Positions 33,598 to 42,124 of a stretch of 64,000 nt of DNA are shown here, piece by piece; positions within the stretch are counted from its first letter, which is position 1, and each line of letters opens with the position of its first letter. Position numbers and translations under genes: made by a program. Under the pieces are notes generated by a model. The model had not been told where the DNA came from. It saw only the letters and a program-made list of their open reading frames with translations, and did no database searches. Source of the DNA: Streptomyces fulvoviolaceus (GTDB lineage: Bacteria > Actinomycetota > Actinomycetes > Streptomycetales > Streptomycetaceae); NCBI RefSeq assembly GCF_000718165.1, contig NZ_JOEY01000023.1, positions 93,637 to 157,636 of the forward strand. Reading direction: 5' to 3'.

Positions 33598-35476
33598 GGG
33601 AAGTCCCCCTTCCGAGGTAGATGTCCAGGACTCGCTCGTCCGCGCGCAACTGCTCGATGCTGCCGCTGGTGAAGATGCGCCCCTCGTGGAACATCGTGAC
33701 CGGGGCACCGAGTTGACGGACGAACTCCATGTCGTGTTCGACGACGATGACCGTCGCGGTCCTGGCCAGGTCGTGGATGAGTTCGACGACCCGCATGGTC
33801 TCCTCGCGGGTCATCCCGGCCGTGGGCTCGTCGAGGAGCACGACCTTCGGATCACTGGCCATGACCATGCCGATCTCCAGCCACTGCCGTTCACCGTGCG
33901 ACAGCTCGCCGGCCGGCTGACGCGCCTTCTCGGACAGATGCAACCAGGCCAGGGCGCCCCGGGCACGCACGTCCGCCTCGCCGATGTCGCGCTTCGCGCC
34001 GTACGCGGCGAGCCACACGTTCTCGAAGGCCGTGAGTTCCCCGTACAGGCTCGGCACCTGAAGCTTGATGCCGATGCCCCGGCGGGCGCGCTCGTCCGGG
34101 CGCCGCAGGGTGATCTGCTCGTCGCCGAGCAGGACCGTTCCCGAGGTCGGCCGGTACCGGCCGGCGAGCATGTTGAAGAAGGTGCTCTTGCCGGCGCCGT
34201 TCGGCCCGATCAGGCAGTGCACGCCGTTCGGTGCGACTTCCAGCGAGGCGCCGGCGAGTGCCGCGACACCGCCGAACCGCTTGTGCACGTCCACGGCCGT
34301 GATCGAGGTCGCCTTTCGTGACTCCCCGCCGATGACGGTGTCGTCGATGACGGAGTCGTCGATGACGGAGTCGCCGAGCGGAGAGCCGGTCCGTCCCGCC
34401 GGGCCGGCGGCGACGGAGGCACGCCCGAGCGCGGGCACAAACCTGCGTGCCAGCGCGGACAGGGTGGGCAGGACCCCCTCGGGCAGCAGCACCACCACCG
34501 CGATCAGGAGAGTGCCGAGCACGATCGGGGTGGCGGACCCACCGCCGCCGCCGAGGGCGTCCGACACTCCCTGGACGATGGCCACGCCGACGAATGCGCC
34601 GAGCAGCGATCTCCGGCCTCCGACGAGGACCCAGATCGGCACCAGGGCGGCTTGCGGAAGGCTGAACACGTTGGGATTGACGGAGGTGCCCCAGGCGGCG
34701 AAGAGGCCGCCGGCGAGTCCGGCGATCGCGCCACCGATGGTGAACGCGACCAGCTTGTAGCGACGCACGTCGTAGCCCAGCAGCTCGGTCCGCAACTCGT
34801 TCTCCCGCAGCCCGGCGAGGATACGGCCGAAGGGACGGCGCAGCAGCAGGTGGATGCCGAAGCCGATGAACGCGGCCACCGCGACGCAGGTGAACAGCAG
34901 CCCGTTGGGGCTCACCATCTGGCCACCGCCCGGAAGCATCAGGGGTGGCACGCCGACGATGCCGTTGTACCCGCCCAGGAGCGCCTGGCCGATGTGGTAG
35001 CTCGGATCCGCCGTGCTGGACATGAAGGTGAGCAGTACGAGGGTGAAGGCGAGCGTGATGATGGAGACGTACACGTCCCCCACGTTGCCGTAGAAGATGA
35101 AGTAGCCGAGCGTGGCGGCGACGACCGCGGCGATGACGACGGCCGCCACGAGCGCGGTGGTCGTCTCGCCGGTCTGCGGGAACAGGTCGATGCCGAGGAC
35201 GCCGTAGGCGTAGGCCCCGATGCCGAAGAACGCGGTCTGTCCGAAGCTGAAGATGCCCGCACGGCCCCACACGAAGGTGAAACTCAGGGCGAGCAGACCG
35301 AAGATCACCCACAGGCTCCAGTCCAGCGCGCGGAACGGGGCCACGGTCGTGGCCAGCACCGCACCGGCGAGCGTGACGGCGACAGCACCGGGAATCTCGA
35401 CGGGAACGTGCTTGCGCAGCCTGTGCCATATCGGCGCCACGGAGCCGGACAGGGTCCGGTTGTTGGTCGACATCAT
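33584..35476 (-). CDS. Fused ABC permease-ATPase (LivM-LivG / UrtC-UrtD type)
   Basis: 630 residues. The first ~345 form a LivM/UrtC-type permease with about ten helices (GRAGIFSFGQTAFFGIGAYA near 71-90 is a family motif). A linker with DSVIDDSVIDDTVIGG repeats (368-384) leads to a LivG/UrtD ATPase (about 390-630): GPNGAGKST (424-432), LSHGERQW and VVLLDEPTAGM. Usually these are two genes. The start overlaps the LivH-type permease stop by 4 bp (ATGA). Together with the other subunits it makes a high-affinity importer for an amide- or nitrile-like compound (inferred). Confidence 0.92.
   Translation of the reverse strand: MMSTNNRTLSGSVAPIWHRLRKHVPVEIPGAVAVTLAGAVLATTVAPFRALDWSLWVIFGLLALSFTFVWGRAGIFSFGQTAFFGIGAYAYGVLGIDLFPQTGETTTALVAAVVIAAVVAATLGYFIFYGNVGDVYVSIITLAFTLVLLTFMSSTADPSYHIGQALLGGYNGIVGVPPLMLPGGGQMVSPNGLLFTCVAVAAFIGFGIHLLLRRPFGRILAGLRENELRTELLGYDVRRYKLVAFTIGGAIAGLAGGLFAAWGTSVNPNVFSLPQAALVPIWVLVGGRRSLLGAFVGVAIVQGVSDALGGGGGSATPIVLGTLLIAVVVLLPEGVLPTLSALARRFVPALGRASVAAGPAGRTGSPLGDSVIDDSVIDDTVIGGESRKATSITAVDVHKRFGGVAALAGASLEVAPNGVHCLIGPNGAGKSTFFNMLAGRYRPTSGTVLLGDEQITLRRPDERARRGIGIKLQVPSLYGELTAFENVWLAAYGAKRDIGEADVRARGALAWLHLSEKARQPAGELSHGERQWLEIGMVMASDPKVVLLDEPTAGMTREETMRVVELIHDLARTATVIVVEHDMEFVRQLGAPVTMFHEGRIFTSGSIEQLRADERVLDIYLGRGTSHAAH
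34325..34375 (-). repeat. Tandem repeat coding the permease-ATPase linker
   Basis: A 15-base unit (GACGGNGTCGTCGAT on the plus strand) repeats about three times and encodes [D-S/T-V-I-D/G] units. It lies exactly at the junction between the membrane and ATPase domains. Confidence 0.7.
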
Positions 35477-36345
35477 CGCTTCCTCTCCCAGTACCCCGAG
35501 ATACCGGTCGGGAGGAACCGGAGAATCACGATGGCGACGACAAGCAGGGCAGCTGTGCCGAGGACCGACGTGGTCAGGTTCGACACCAGTGAGTTGACGC
35601 CGCCGAGCAGTCCGGCCGCGCTTGCCGTTCCGGCGACCACCCCCGGTCCGCCGACGACGACGGTCATGAACGCGCGGCCGACGTACGTCTGTCCCATGCT
35701 GGGCACGACGGCCGTGATCGGCGCGAGGAGCGCACCGCCCGCTCCCGCCAGCGCGGATCCGAAGCCGAACGTGAGCATGTTGGTACGCCGTACGTCGACG
35801 CCGACCGCGGCGGCCATGTCCGGCAGCATCACGGCGGCGCGCGCCATGGTCCCGTACCGCGTGCGGGTGAGTACGAGATACGTGAGCCCCAGGAGCAGGA
35901 CGGCCGCTCCGACGAGTACCAGCGAATACTCGGAAACCGAGTAGTCACCGATACGGATGCTGCCCAGCGGCGTCGGGATGCCGTTGCTGGCGGGGCCGTA
36001 GATCAGCACCACGACCTGGACGAGGATCAGGCTGAGCCCCCAGGTCGCCAGCATGGTCGCCGGCATCCGGCCGTACAGGTGCTGGATCAGCAACCGCTCG
36101 ACCACGACACCGATGGCTCCGACCGCGAGTGCTGCGAGCACCATGGCGACCCACAGGTTCAGTCCGTGGCGGACGCCTGTCAGCGTGAAGAACGCGCCGA
36201 GCATCAGGAATTCGCCGTGGGCGAGGTTGATCACGCCCATCATCCCGAAGAGGACCGCGAGTCCGAGCGAGATGACGGCCAGGAGGGCGATGCTGCTGAG
36301 CAGGGAGAGGGTGAGATTGGCTAGCTGGTCAGGTTGCACGGTCAT
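35473..36345 (-). CDS. Branched-chain amino acid/urea-type ABC permease (LivH/UrtB)
   Basis: 290 residues with about eight helices and the family motifs GMMGVINLAHGEFLMLGAFF (34-53) and MLTFGFGSALAGAGGALLAP. It pairs with the permease half of the fused downstream protein. It follows the binding-protein stop by 24 bp and overlaps the next gene by 4 bp. Confidence 0.92.
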   Translation of the reverse strand: MTVQPDQLANLTLSLLSSIALLAVISLGLAVLFGMMGVINLAHGEFLMLGAFFTLTGVRHGLNLWVAMVLAALAVGAIGVVVERLLIQHLYGRMPATMLATWGLSLILVQVVVLIYGPASNGIPTPLGSIRIGDYSVSEYSLVLVGAAVLLLGLTYLVLTRTRYGTMARAAVMLPDMAAAVGVDVRRTNMLTFGFGSALAGAGGALLAPITAVVPSMGQTYVGRAFMTVVVGGPGVVAGTASAAGLLGGVNSLVSNLTTSVLGTAALLVVAIVILRFLPTGISGYWERKR

Positions 36346-36369
36346 GCCCTTTGTTCTGGCTCACGGCGC

Positions 36370-37620
36370 CTACGGGGTGAACTGCTTGTTCGTCGTCGGG
36401 TTCTTCCGCAGATCGCAGACCGAGTTCTCGTAGGCCGGGGGCACGTCGGCGTTGGTCGTGAGGACCTTGAACCCGTGCTTGTCGTTGGCCTCGGCGATGC
36501 TGACGTTCTGCGTCACGTGGTGCGAACCCGGGTTCATCGTGACCTTGCCGCTGGGCGAGTCGATCGACAGTCCGGACTCCAGGGCGGCGATGACCTTGTC
36601 CCGGTCGAGGCTGCCGGCCTTCTCCACCGCCGCGGCCCACAGGTGCCAGCCGTTCCACACGGTCACCGCGGAATTGGGTACGTAGGGATAGTCCTGGCCG
36701 TACTTCGCGTGCCACGTACTGACGAATGCGGTGTTCTCCGGCGTCTTGAGTTCCTGGAAGTACGGGAAGGCGACGGTGACGCCCGTGCTTTCCTTCGGGG
36801 CCAGCACGATGTGCTCACTGCCGTCGCCGAACGTCGTCGAGACGATCTTCATGCTCTTGTTGAGGCCGGTCGACGCGAACTGCCGGTAGAAGGCGGTGTG
36901 GTTCCCGCCGACGAGCAGGGACACCACCACGTCGGGCTTGGCGGCCTGCAGGTTGTTGATCACCGCGCCGAAGTCCGAGCTCTCCAGCGGGATGAAATCG
37001 GTGCCCACGACTGTGGCGCCGGCCTGCTTGGCGTACTTCTTGGCCCAGTCGGCGGAGATGTGCCCGAAGTTGTAGTCCGCCGCCACGATGTAGATCTTCT
37101 TGCCGAAGTTCTTGGTGGCGTACGGGATCAGCGGTGCCAGCTGCTGGGACGGGACCGGACCGGTGTTGAAGACGTTCTTGTCACAGACACCGCCTTCGTA
37201 GAGGTTGTTGTAGAAGTAGAGCGTCTTGGAGCGGTCGACGATGGGCCGGATCGCTTCACGGGAGGCGCTGGTGATGCCGCCCATGACTACGGAGACCTTG
37301 TTCTCCAGGGTGAGCTTGTTGGCGTACTGGGTGTACTTGGCGTTGTCGGACTGCGCGTCGTAGCTGATGAGCTTCAGCTGTCTGCCCAGCACACCGCCGT
37401 GGCTGTTGATGTCCTTGATCGCGAGGTTGGTCGCGTCGATGTTCGGCTTGCCGATGACGTTGAGCGGCCCGGTCGCGTCGAGGATGCTGCCGACGGGGAT
37501 GGGGCCCTTCGAGTCCGAGCCCGCGTCGGTGGCGCTGTTCGCGCCGCAGGCGGCAGTCAGCAGCAGCGCCGAGGCGGCTGCCACGGTTCCGAGACCGATT
37601 CGGGCATGGGGGTATCGCAT
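36370..37620 (-). CDS. Amide/urea-type ABC substrate-binding lipoprotein (UrtA/FmdD-like)
   Basis: 416 residues from the ATG at 37620 (GAGGT upstream). Lipobox LTAAC; signal peptide with a GTVAAASALLL core. The mature fold is type I (PIPVGSILDATGPLNVIGKP, AIKDINSHGGVLGRQL). The segment TLYFYNNLYEGGVCDKNVFNTG is typical of binders of urea and short-chain amides and less so of leucine binders. It should collect the operon's substrate outside the membrane. It starts 103 bp after the aldoxime dehydratase stop. Confidence 0.92.
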   Translation of the reverse strand: MRYPHARIGLGTVAAASALLLTAACGANSATDAGSDSKGPIPVGSILDATGPLNVIGKPNIDATNLAIKDINSHGGVLGRQLKLISYDAQSDNAKYTQYANKLTLENKVSVVMGGITSASREAIRPIVDRSKTLYFYNNLYEGGVCDKNVFNTGPVPSQQLAPLIPYATKNFGKKIYIVAADYNFGHISADWAKKYAKQAGATVVGTDFIPLESSDFGAVINNLQAAKPDVVVSLLVGGNHTAFYRQFASTGLNKSMKIVSTTFGDGSEHIVLAPKESTGVTVAFPYFQELKTPENTAFVSTWHAKYGQDYPYVPNSAVTVWNGWHLWAAAVEKAGSLDRDKVIAALESGLSIDSPSGKVTMNPGSHHVTQNVSIAEANDKHGFKVLTTNADVPPAYENSVCDLRKNPTTNKQFTP

Positions 37621-37723
37621 TTTGGTACCTCGATCTTTCGGAGGTGCGTGAGGAATCTGAATTGCCGTCACCACACGACTCGCGTTTGTCTTGCCACTGT
37701 CGGTCGCGGGGAAGGAGAACTGA

Positions 37724-38836
37724 TTACCCGTTGCCGGAAGCAGGCGAGGGGTCGTTGTCGCTGCTCGGCTCCAGACGCGAGGAATGCGGCAGCAGGCCCG
37801 TGCCGTCGGCACAGTTGAGATATTCGAAAAGGGTCCCGCCCGGCAGGACGAACAGCTCGTGCCAGGTCACGACGTCCCGGCGGTCGCCGTAGCGTCGTTT
37901 CATGGCGATGGCGTGCCGGTAGATCTCCAGATGTGTCTCGTGCGACGCGGACCACGACTCCAGATCCGCCAGGGAAGAGAACACCGCGCATACCGAGGTT
38001 TCCCGCCGAGGCTCTCCGGTGTCGGAGAGATTGGTCATCCGCCGGAGGTACAGACAGCCGCTGCGCGGATTCCCCTCAAGGTGGTCCATGCCGCGGTCGA
38101 GCTTCGCCCGGAGGTTCCGTTCGTAATCCTCGGCCTGCTCGGGTTCGGAGTCGTGCCAGAACTGACCGGACCGCAGAACGGTGAGGTTGTGCGGCACCAC
38201 CACCGACACGCGGCGACCGGCGCTGCTCGGGCCGGGCTGCGGCGGTGGCAGGGCCGTCGGCGCGTCCAGCTCGTCGATCGCGGACAGCGGAATACGGTCC
38301 CTGGCCGCCCCGAAGTAGCCGTTCGTCGTGATGGGGGCGAGTTCCGCGTCCGGTGTGCGCCCGAGTCCGATGCGGTATCCCGGATCCGAACAGATGGTCT
38401 CGTGGCGGTCGTAGGGGCAGGCCAGCCGCTCGCGCCAGTAACCGACGTCTTCCGTGACCCGGGCCGGATCGTCCCACCACGCCCGCCAGGACGAGCCCGT
38501 GGTCCAGGCGGCGTGCTCGGACAGGGACGTCCAGTACGCGACGACGATGGTGGCCGGCCGCTGCGCCTCGTCGGTACAGACCATGACCTCGTGTGCCGGA
38601 GGGCCGTTCGGTTCGCCGAACCACCGGCGCATCTGATCGACGAACTCCCGGGCCCCCGCGCTGCCGGGCGCGGCGCCCTGCAGACCGAAGTACTCACTGA
38701 CCAGCATGGGCACCGGGTGGCGCCAGCGCAGCGCGAACCGCGGTGCCGCCGGCACATGGCCTTCCGGTCTCCGTGCGGGAATGCTGCGCTGGTAGGAGAC
38801 CTCGAAGAACGAGGGCGAAACCTGGTTTCCGTCCAT
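37724..38836 (-). CDS. oxd: Heme-dependent aldoxime dehydratase (Oxd family)
   Basis: 370 residues. Reaction: dehydration of R-CH=NOH to the nitrile R-CN using heme iron. Family residues fit well: His299 in WSASHETHLEIY is the expected proximal heme ligand, Arg179 in GAARDRIP and Ser223 in LRSGQFW match the distal Arg and Ser, and His326 in TWHELFVL matches the distal His. The last ~20 residues are an acidic, Ser/Pro-rich tail. It overlaps the nitrilase stop by one base (TGATG), so nitrile made here is handed to a co-translated nitrilase. Other heme dehydratases of this fold are not known to me. Confidence 0.9.
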   Translation of the reverse strand: MDGNQVSPSFFEVSYQRSIPARRPEGHVPAAPRFALRWRHPVPMLVSEYFGLQGAAPGSAGAREFVDQMRRWFGEPNGPPAHEVMVCTDEAQRPATIVVAYWTSLSEHAAWTTGSSWRAWWDDPARVTEDVGYWRERLACPYDRHETICSDPGYRIGLGRTPDAELAPITTNGYFGAARDRIPLSAIDELDAPTALPPPQPGPSSAGRRVSVVVPHNLTVLRSGQFWHDSEPEQAEDYERNLRAKLDRGMDHLEGNPRSGCLYLRRMTNLSDTGEPRRETSVCAVFSSLADLESWSASHETHLEIYRHAIAMKRRYGDRRDVVTWHELFVLPGGTLFEYLNCADGTGLLPHSSRLEPSSDNDPSPASGNG

Positions 38837-39933
38837 CAGATACGCTCCAGTCCGACAGCGTGTTGACCATCGCTCGTCGTCACCCCACCGATTTCCCGCG
38901 CCGACGGCTCGGCCGGAGAATCGGTCAGGATCCTGGTGGTGGCCGCACCCTCACTGACAATGGTCACCGGCCTGTGCCGAGTACTGTTCACTGTCAGCTG
39001 GAAAACATCGAAACGGTTGTACGTGCCGATGATGTCGTGCGCCAGCTTGAGTGGAATGGCTTCCTGAAGGTCCAGCTCGGCGTAGACAATTCCTTCTTCA
39101 CCGACGAGCGGTCCGGCGATCACATCTCCGCGCGGCCCGATGACGAGCGAAGCCGTCGGCGTACTGGTCAGGGTCCGGGCGATCTCCTTGTCACCCTGGG
39201 CCACATGCTCAACGGCCGCGGCGTCGAGGGCCGTGGCGGCGACAACGGTGAACACCTTGCCCTCAAAGGAGTGCGCGGCGGCCCGGAGGCGAATACTGTC
39301 CGCCAGATCGTATTCCGGCTTGCCTTCCCGCAGGTCGAACGGCCAAGCCGGCGGATAGCTCGCTATGTGCACCTGCTCGCCCTGGGCGAGCAGGGCGTAG
39401 CGGGCGAGTGTGTTGGTGTTCTCCCCGCAGATGAGCACGCCGACAGAGCAGTCATCGATCGACACCGGATGCAGGTCGTAACCATCTCCGTGCGACCACG
39501 TCAGGCGCTCGTACCAGGTGGCCACCAGCTTCCGGCGGTGATTGACCAGCTGACCGCGCCGATCGAAGACCAGATTGGTATTGAAGACCTGAGCCACGTT
39601 GTTCGGCGCCAACTCGTTGACACCGATCGACAGCGAGACGTCGAACCGTCTGGCGATGGCGGCGAGCCGCTCCGTGTGCGGTCCGGGGACAGTCACCGAG
39701 GACGCGACGAGTTCCTCGTAGAACGCGTGCTGCCGGACAGCCGGGAGAACCCCGCCCCACAGCGGGTATCCGGCGACGAAGCTCTCGCCGAAGACGACTA
39801 GGTCAGCACCCTGGCGGGACGCTTCGGAGACCAGTTCCGTCACCTTGTCCAAGGTCCGTTCGACGTCAAGGAAGACGGGTGTCGCCTGGACGGCCGCCAC
39901 AGTGATCTTCTTTCGACCGCATTCTTCGCTCAC
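38836..39933 (-). CDS. Nitrilase
   Basis: 365 residues. Catalytic Glu50 (VVFGESFVAGYP), Lys135 (NHRRKLVATW), Glu142 (YERLTWSHGDG) and nucleophile Cys169 (VLICGENTNTLARY) match true nitrilases; the CGENTN block separates them from cyanide hydratases and amidases of the superfamily. Reaction: nitrile + 2 H2O to carboxylic acid + NH3. First gene of the operon and divergent from the TrmB-like regulator. With the dehydratase behind it, it completes aldoxime to acid. Confidence 0.93.
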   Translation of the reverse strand: MSEECGRKKITVAAVQATPVFLDVERTLDKVTELVSEASRQGADLVVFGESFVAGYPLWGGVLPAVRQHAFYEELVASSVTVPGPHTERLAAIARRFDVSLSIGVNELAPNNVAQVFNTNLVFDRRGQLVNHRRKLVATWYERLTWSHGDGYDLHPVSIDDCSVGVLICGENTNTLARYALLAQGEQVHIASYPPAWPFDLREGKPEYDLADSIRLRAAAHSFEGKVFTVVAATALDAAAVEHVAQGDKEIARTLTSTPTASLVIGPRGDVIAGPLVGEEGIVYAELDLQEAIPLKLAHDIIGTYNRFDVFQLTVNSTRHRPVTIVSEGAATTRILTDSPAEPSAREIGGVTTSDGQHAVGLERI

Positions 39934-39968
39934 ATCAGCTCCCGGGCCGATCGCGTGTTAAATCGATG

Positions 39969-40100
39969 TGTCGAGAAGATCTGACATAGTGTGGACCGTG
40001 CTCTCGATGTCGATAAAGCTAGCACCGGTACCAGCAGGTAAGGACACATCAGTGTCACGAAAGTCGCCAATTGATATAGTCGAGATCTGTCGACAATAGA
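39969..40100. promoter_or_regulatory. Divergent promoter region with dyads between nitrilase and regulator
   Basis: AT-richer than its surroundings. TGTCGAGAAGATCTGACA (39969-39986) is an imperfect dyad, GACACATCAGTGTC (40043-40056) a perfect 5-bp dyad, and a GTCGA..TCTGTCGAC dyad lies at 40079-40093. AGATCTG is shared by the first and third. These are candidate sites for the TrmB-like regulator. Confidence 0.5.
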
Positions 40101-40113
40101 AAGAGGGGAAACC

Positions 40114-40863
40114 GTGCGAGAGGAACTCGAGCAGGCAGGGCTGGATTCGAAGGAGGCCCAGCTGTACCTCGCCGTCCTCGCTCTCGGGCAACCGACGGTT
40201 GCCCAGGCTGCCCAGGCGGCCCAGGTCAGCCGGACCAACGCCTACGACGTTGTGCGCAGACTGACTCAGCGAGGGCTGGTCACGGTGACCGAGATCGGAC
40301 CCACAGGAGAGCGGGCGGGCCGTGGCCGCGGCGTGCTCCGCGCCGCGGACCCTGAGCAGTTCCTCACCGAGTGGCGGGCACGGGGAAACGTACTGCGGGA
40401 GCTCGTTCCACGCCTCAAGGCCGTCATGAGCACCGAGACCGCCAGACCGCGCGTGCGTTACCTCGAAGGTCAGGCCGGCATCACGGCGGCTCTGTGGGAG
40501 ACGCTGACGTGGGATGTCCCGCTGAAGGGGATCTTGTCGATGATGGACCTGCTGCAGGTTCCGGGTCGGCAGACGATGGAGGAGTACATCGCCAAGCGCC
40601 GCGATCTTGGCATCACCCTCAACGTGGTCCGATCCCCCGAGAAGGAGACCGAGGATCTCTGGCCGTCACGTGAACAGGACCTGCGCGACGTGCGCTTCGC
40701 CCCGCCGGAGCATGTCTTCACGATGACGATGGTCATCGGTTCGGACTCGGTGGCAGTGATCTCCTCACGACGAGAGAACTTCGCCATGATGATCGACAGC
40801 CGCGAGTACGCCGAGCTTCAGTCCGGCCTGTTCGACTCTCTGTGGTCGGCGAGCACGCGCTGA
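40114..40863 (+). CDS. TrmB-like transcriptional regulator of the aldoxime/nitrile operon
   Basis: 249 residues, GTG start after AGAGGGGAAACC. An N-terminal winged helix of the TrmB/MarR type (LEQAGLDSKEAQLYLAVLALG, SRTNAYDVVRRLTQRGLVTV, residues 4-57) is followed by a helical linker and a C-terminal effector domain (RVRYLEGQAGITAALWETL, VIGSDSVAVISSRRENFAMMIDS) resembling the phospholipase-D-like domain seen in TrmB relatives. Divergent from the nitrilase, so the local regulator by position; the effector could be an aldoxime, nitrile or acid. Confidence 0.85.
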   Translation: MREELEQAGLDSKEAQLYLAVLALGQPTVAQAAQAAQVSRTNAYDVVRRLTQRGLVTVTEIGPTGERAGRGRGVLRAADPEQFLTEWRARGNVLRELVPRLKAVMSTETARPRVRYLEGQAGITAALWETLTWDVPLKGILSMMDLLQVPGRQTMEEYIAKRRDLGITLNVVRSPEKETEDLWPSREQDLRDVRFAPPEHVFTMTMVIGSDSVAVISSRRENFAMMIDSREYAELQSGLFDSLWSASTR

Positions 40864-41053
40864 GCGTTGGCGATTCGGGCCACCGCTCGCCGTGCGACAG
40901 AGCTTGGGATGCGCGGCGATGGTGTGGGCCCGGGTGGGCACGGGGTGCTGTCCAGGTCCCCACGGTGTCCTTGCCAGTTCGGGCGTCATCAGCAACTTGG
41001 GCTTCGGTCACGAAAGGGGCCCGGAAACCGACATCGTGGACCGGTCCAAGAGA

Positions 41054-41461
41054 TCAGGCTCGTACGTCCCGCTGCTGAAGTTCCTTGAGTACTCCGGCCA
41101 CCGTCACGAAGTCGTTGTCCACGTGGAGGACGGTGTGCCCGTGGTGGACAGCGGTCGCACACACCAGCAGGTCGATCGCTCCTGCCGCACGGTGCCGCCC
41201 CTGCTGCGTCAGCTTGTACTGGGCGGTATCGACCCAGCGCCAGGCGGTCTTCGGAACGGGAGAGAGCAGGCAGAGTGCGTCCAACTCCTCCGCGAGCTCG
41301 TCCCGGTGGGACGGACTGGTTGCCGAGTAGAGAAATTCGGCACGCGTCGGCTCGCACAGGTGGAACACCCCGGCGGCGATGTGCCCCTCCCACGGCGCCA
41401 ATGCCCCGGGTGTGCGGAACAGGTGCCACAGGGCGGAGGTGTCGAGCAGGTATGTGATCAC
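41054..41461 (-). CDS. vapC: VapC-type PIN-domain toxin ribonuclease (second module)
   Basis: 135 residues. Acidic PIN residues: Asp7 (YLLDTSAL), Glu42 (RAEFLYS), Asp97 (GAIDLLVCATA) and Asp115/Asp117 (HVDNDFVTVA). It overlaps vapB by 4 bp (ATGA). The same architecture as the 27.2-kb toxin but clearly diverged in sequence, so probably not a recent copy. Confidence 0.92.
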   Translation of the reverse strand: MITYLLDTSALWHLFRTPGALAPWEGHIAAGVFHLCEPTRAEFLYSATSPSHRDELAEELDALCLLSPVPKTAWRWVDTAQYKLTQQGRHRAAGAIDLLVCATAVHHGHTVLHVDNDFVTVAGVLKELQQRDVRA

Positions 41462-41691
41462 TCGAAGGCCTCGCGTCGGGCACGCTTGCCTGCGTCATGC
41501 GCCGCCGCGGCCTGCTCGAACTCGCCACGCGCACCACGCGCGGCCAGCTTCTCGGCAGCATCGAGGCGCTTGATCCGGGCCACGTAGTCCCGCAGGGCCG
41601 CGTTGACCGTCTCCTTCTTCGTCGTGACACCCATCAGCCGCATGGCCTCGGCGAGCGCCTCGTCATCGAGATCAATCTGTGTGACGGACAT
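41458..41691 (-). CDS. vapB: VapB-type antitoxin (second module)
   Basis: 77 residues from the ATG at 41691 with GGAGGTG upstream; the frame opens earlier but only this start has a ribosome-binding site. N-terminal ribbon-helix-helix (SVTQIDLDDEALAEAMRLMGVTTKKETVNAAL), then an Ala/Arg-rich toxin-binding tail. It should neutralise the adjacent VapC and repress the module through the upstream palindrome. Confidence 0.9.
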   Translation of the reverse strand: MSVTQIDLDDEALAEAMRLMGVTTKKETVNAALRDYVARIKRLDAAEKLAARGARGEFEQAAAAHDAGKRARREAFE

Positions 41692-41711
41692 CGAGCACCT
41701 CCAGCATCCAC

Positions 41712-41734
41712 GATGTATGCCACCAAGATACATC
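41712..41734. promoter_or_regulatory. vapBC operator (second module)
   Basis: GATGTAT (41712-41718) and ATACATC (41728-41734) form a perfect 7-bp inverted repeat 21 bp upstream of vapB. The arms share ATGTAT/ATACAT with the operator of the first module. Confidence 0.7.
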
Positions 41735-41821
41735 GCCAACATTGGGGTCACCACCGGCCAAGTACCCGCCGGAGATGGCGAGGCAGGATCCGGGCAGTTC
41801 CCGACCCGTCACCAGCGACTG

Positions 41822-42014
41822 ACCACCTGTCGCGGCCCACTCAGGGCACTGGCCGCCGTCGAGCACTCGATCACCTGGAGGGCACCCGCCACGACCTCAC
41901 GGACCCCGCCCTGCGCGACGCCGACTTCAGCCGGGCCTTCCGCACCGCCTACGGACTGCCTACGGACTGCCGCCCATCGAGTACCGGCTCCAGGCCCTGG
42001 CTGTACAGGAGTAG
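41822..42014 (+). pseudogene. 3' gene fragment broken by an 11-bp tandem duplication
   Basis: One frame reads LDHLEGTRHDLTDPALRDAD then FSRAFRTAYGL; CCTACGGACTG then occurs twice in tandem (41948-41969), shifting the frame. The other frame continues PPIEYRLQALAVQE to a stop at 42012-42014. Removing one copy restores a continuous protein end. Family not recognised and the 5' end is lost. Confidence 0.55.
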
Positions 42015-42124
42015 AGGGGAGTAGGGCTCGATATCTGCGTGCGGGAGTTCGGGGCGCGGGGACGACCAAGGTCGGTGTTCGAAAGTCATGATGATGAGGA
42101 TGACGAGGGGGTACGGATGGGGCT

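Noticed and set aside
33584..35476. Sequencing error joining permease and ATPase genes
   Set aside because: The frame is continuous through a regular repeat linker with no internal start signal, and such fusions are known in this transporter family.
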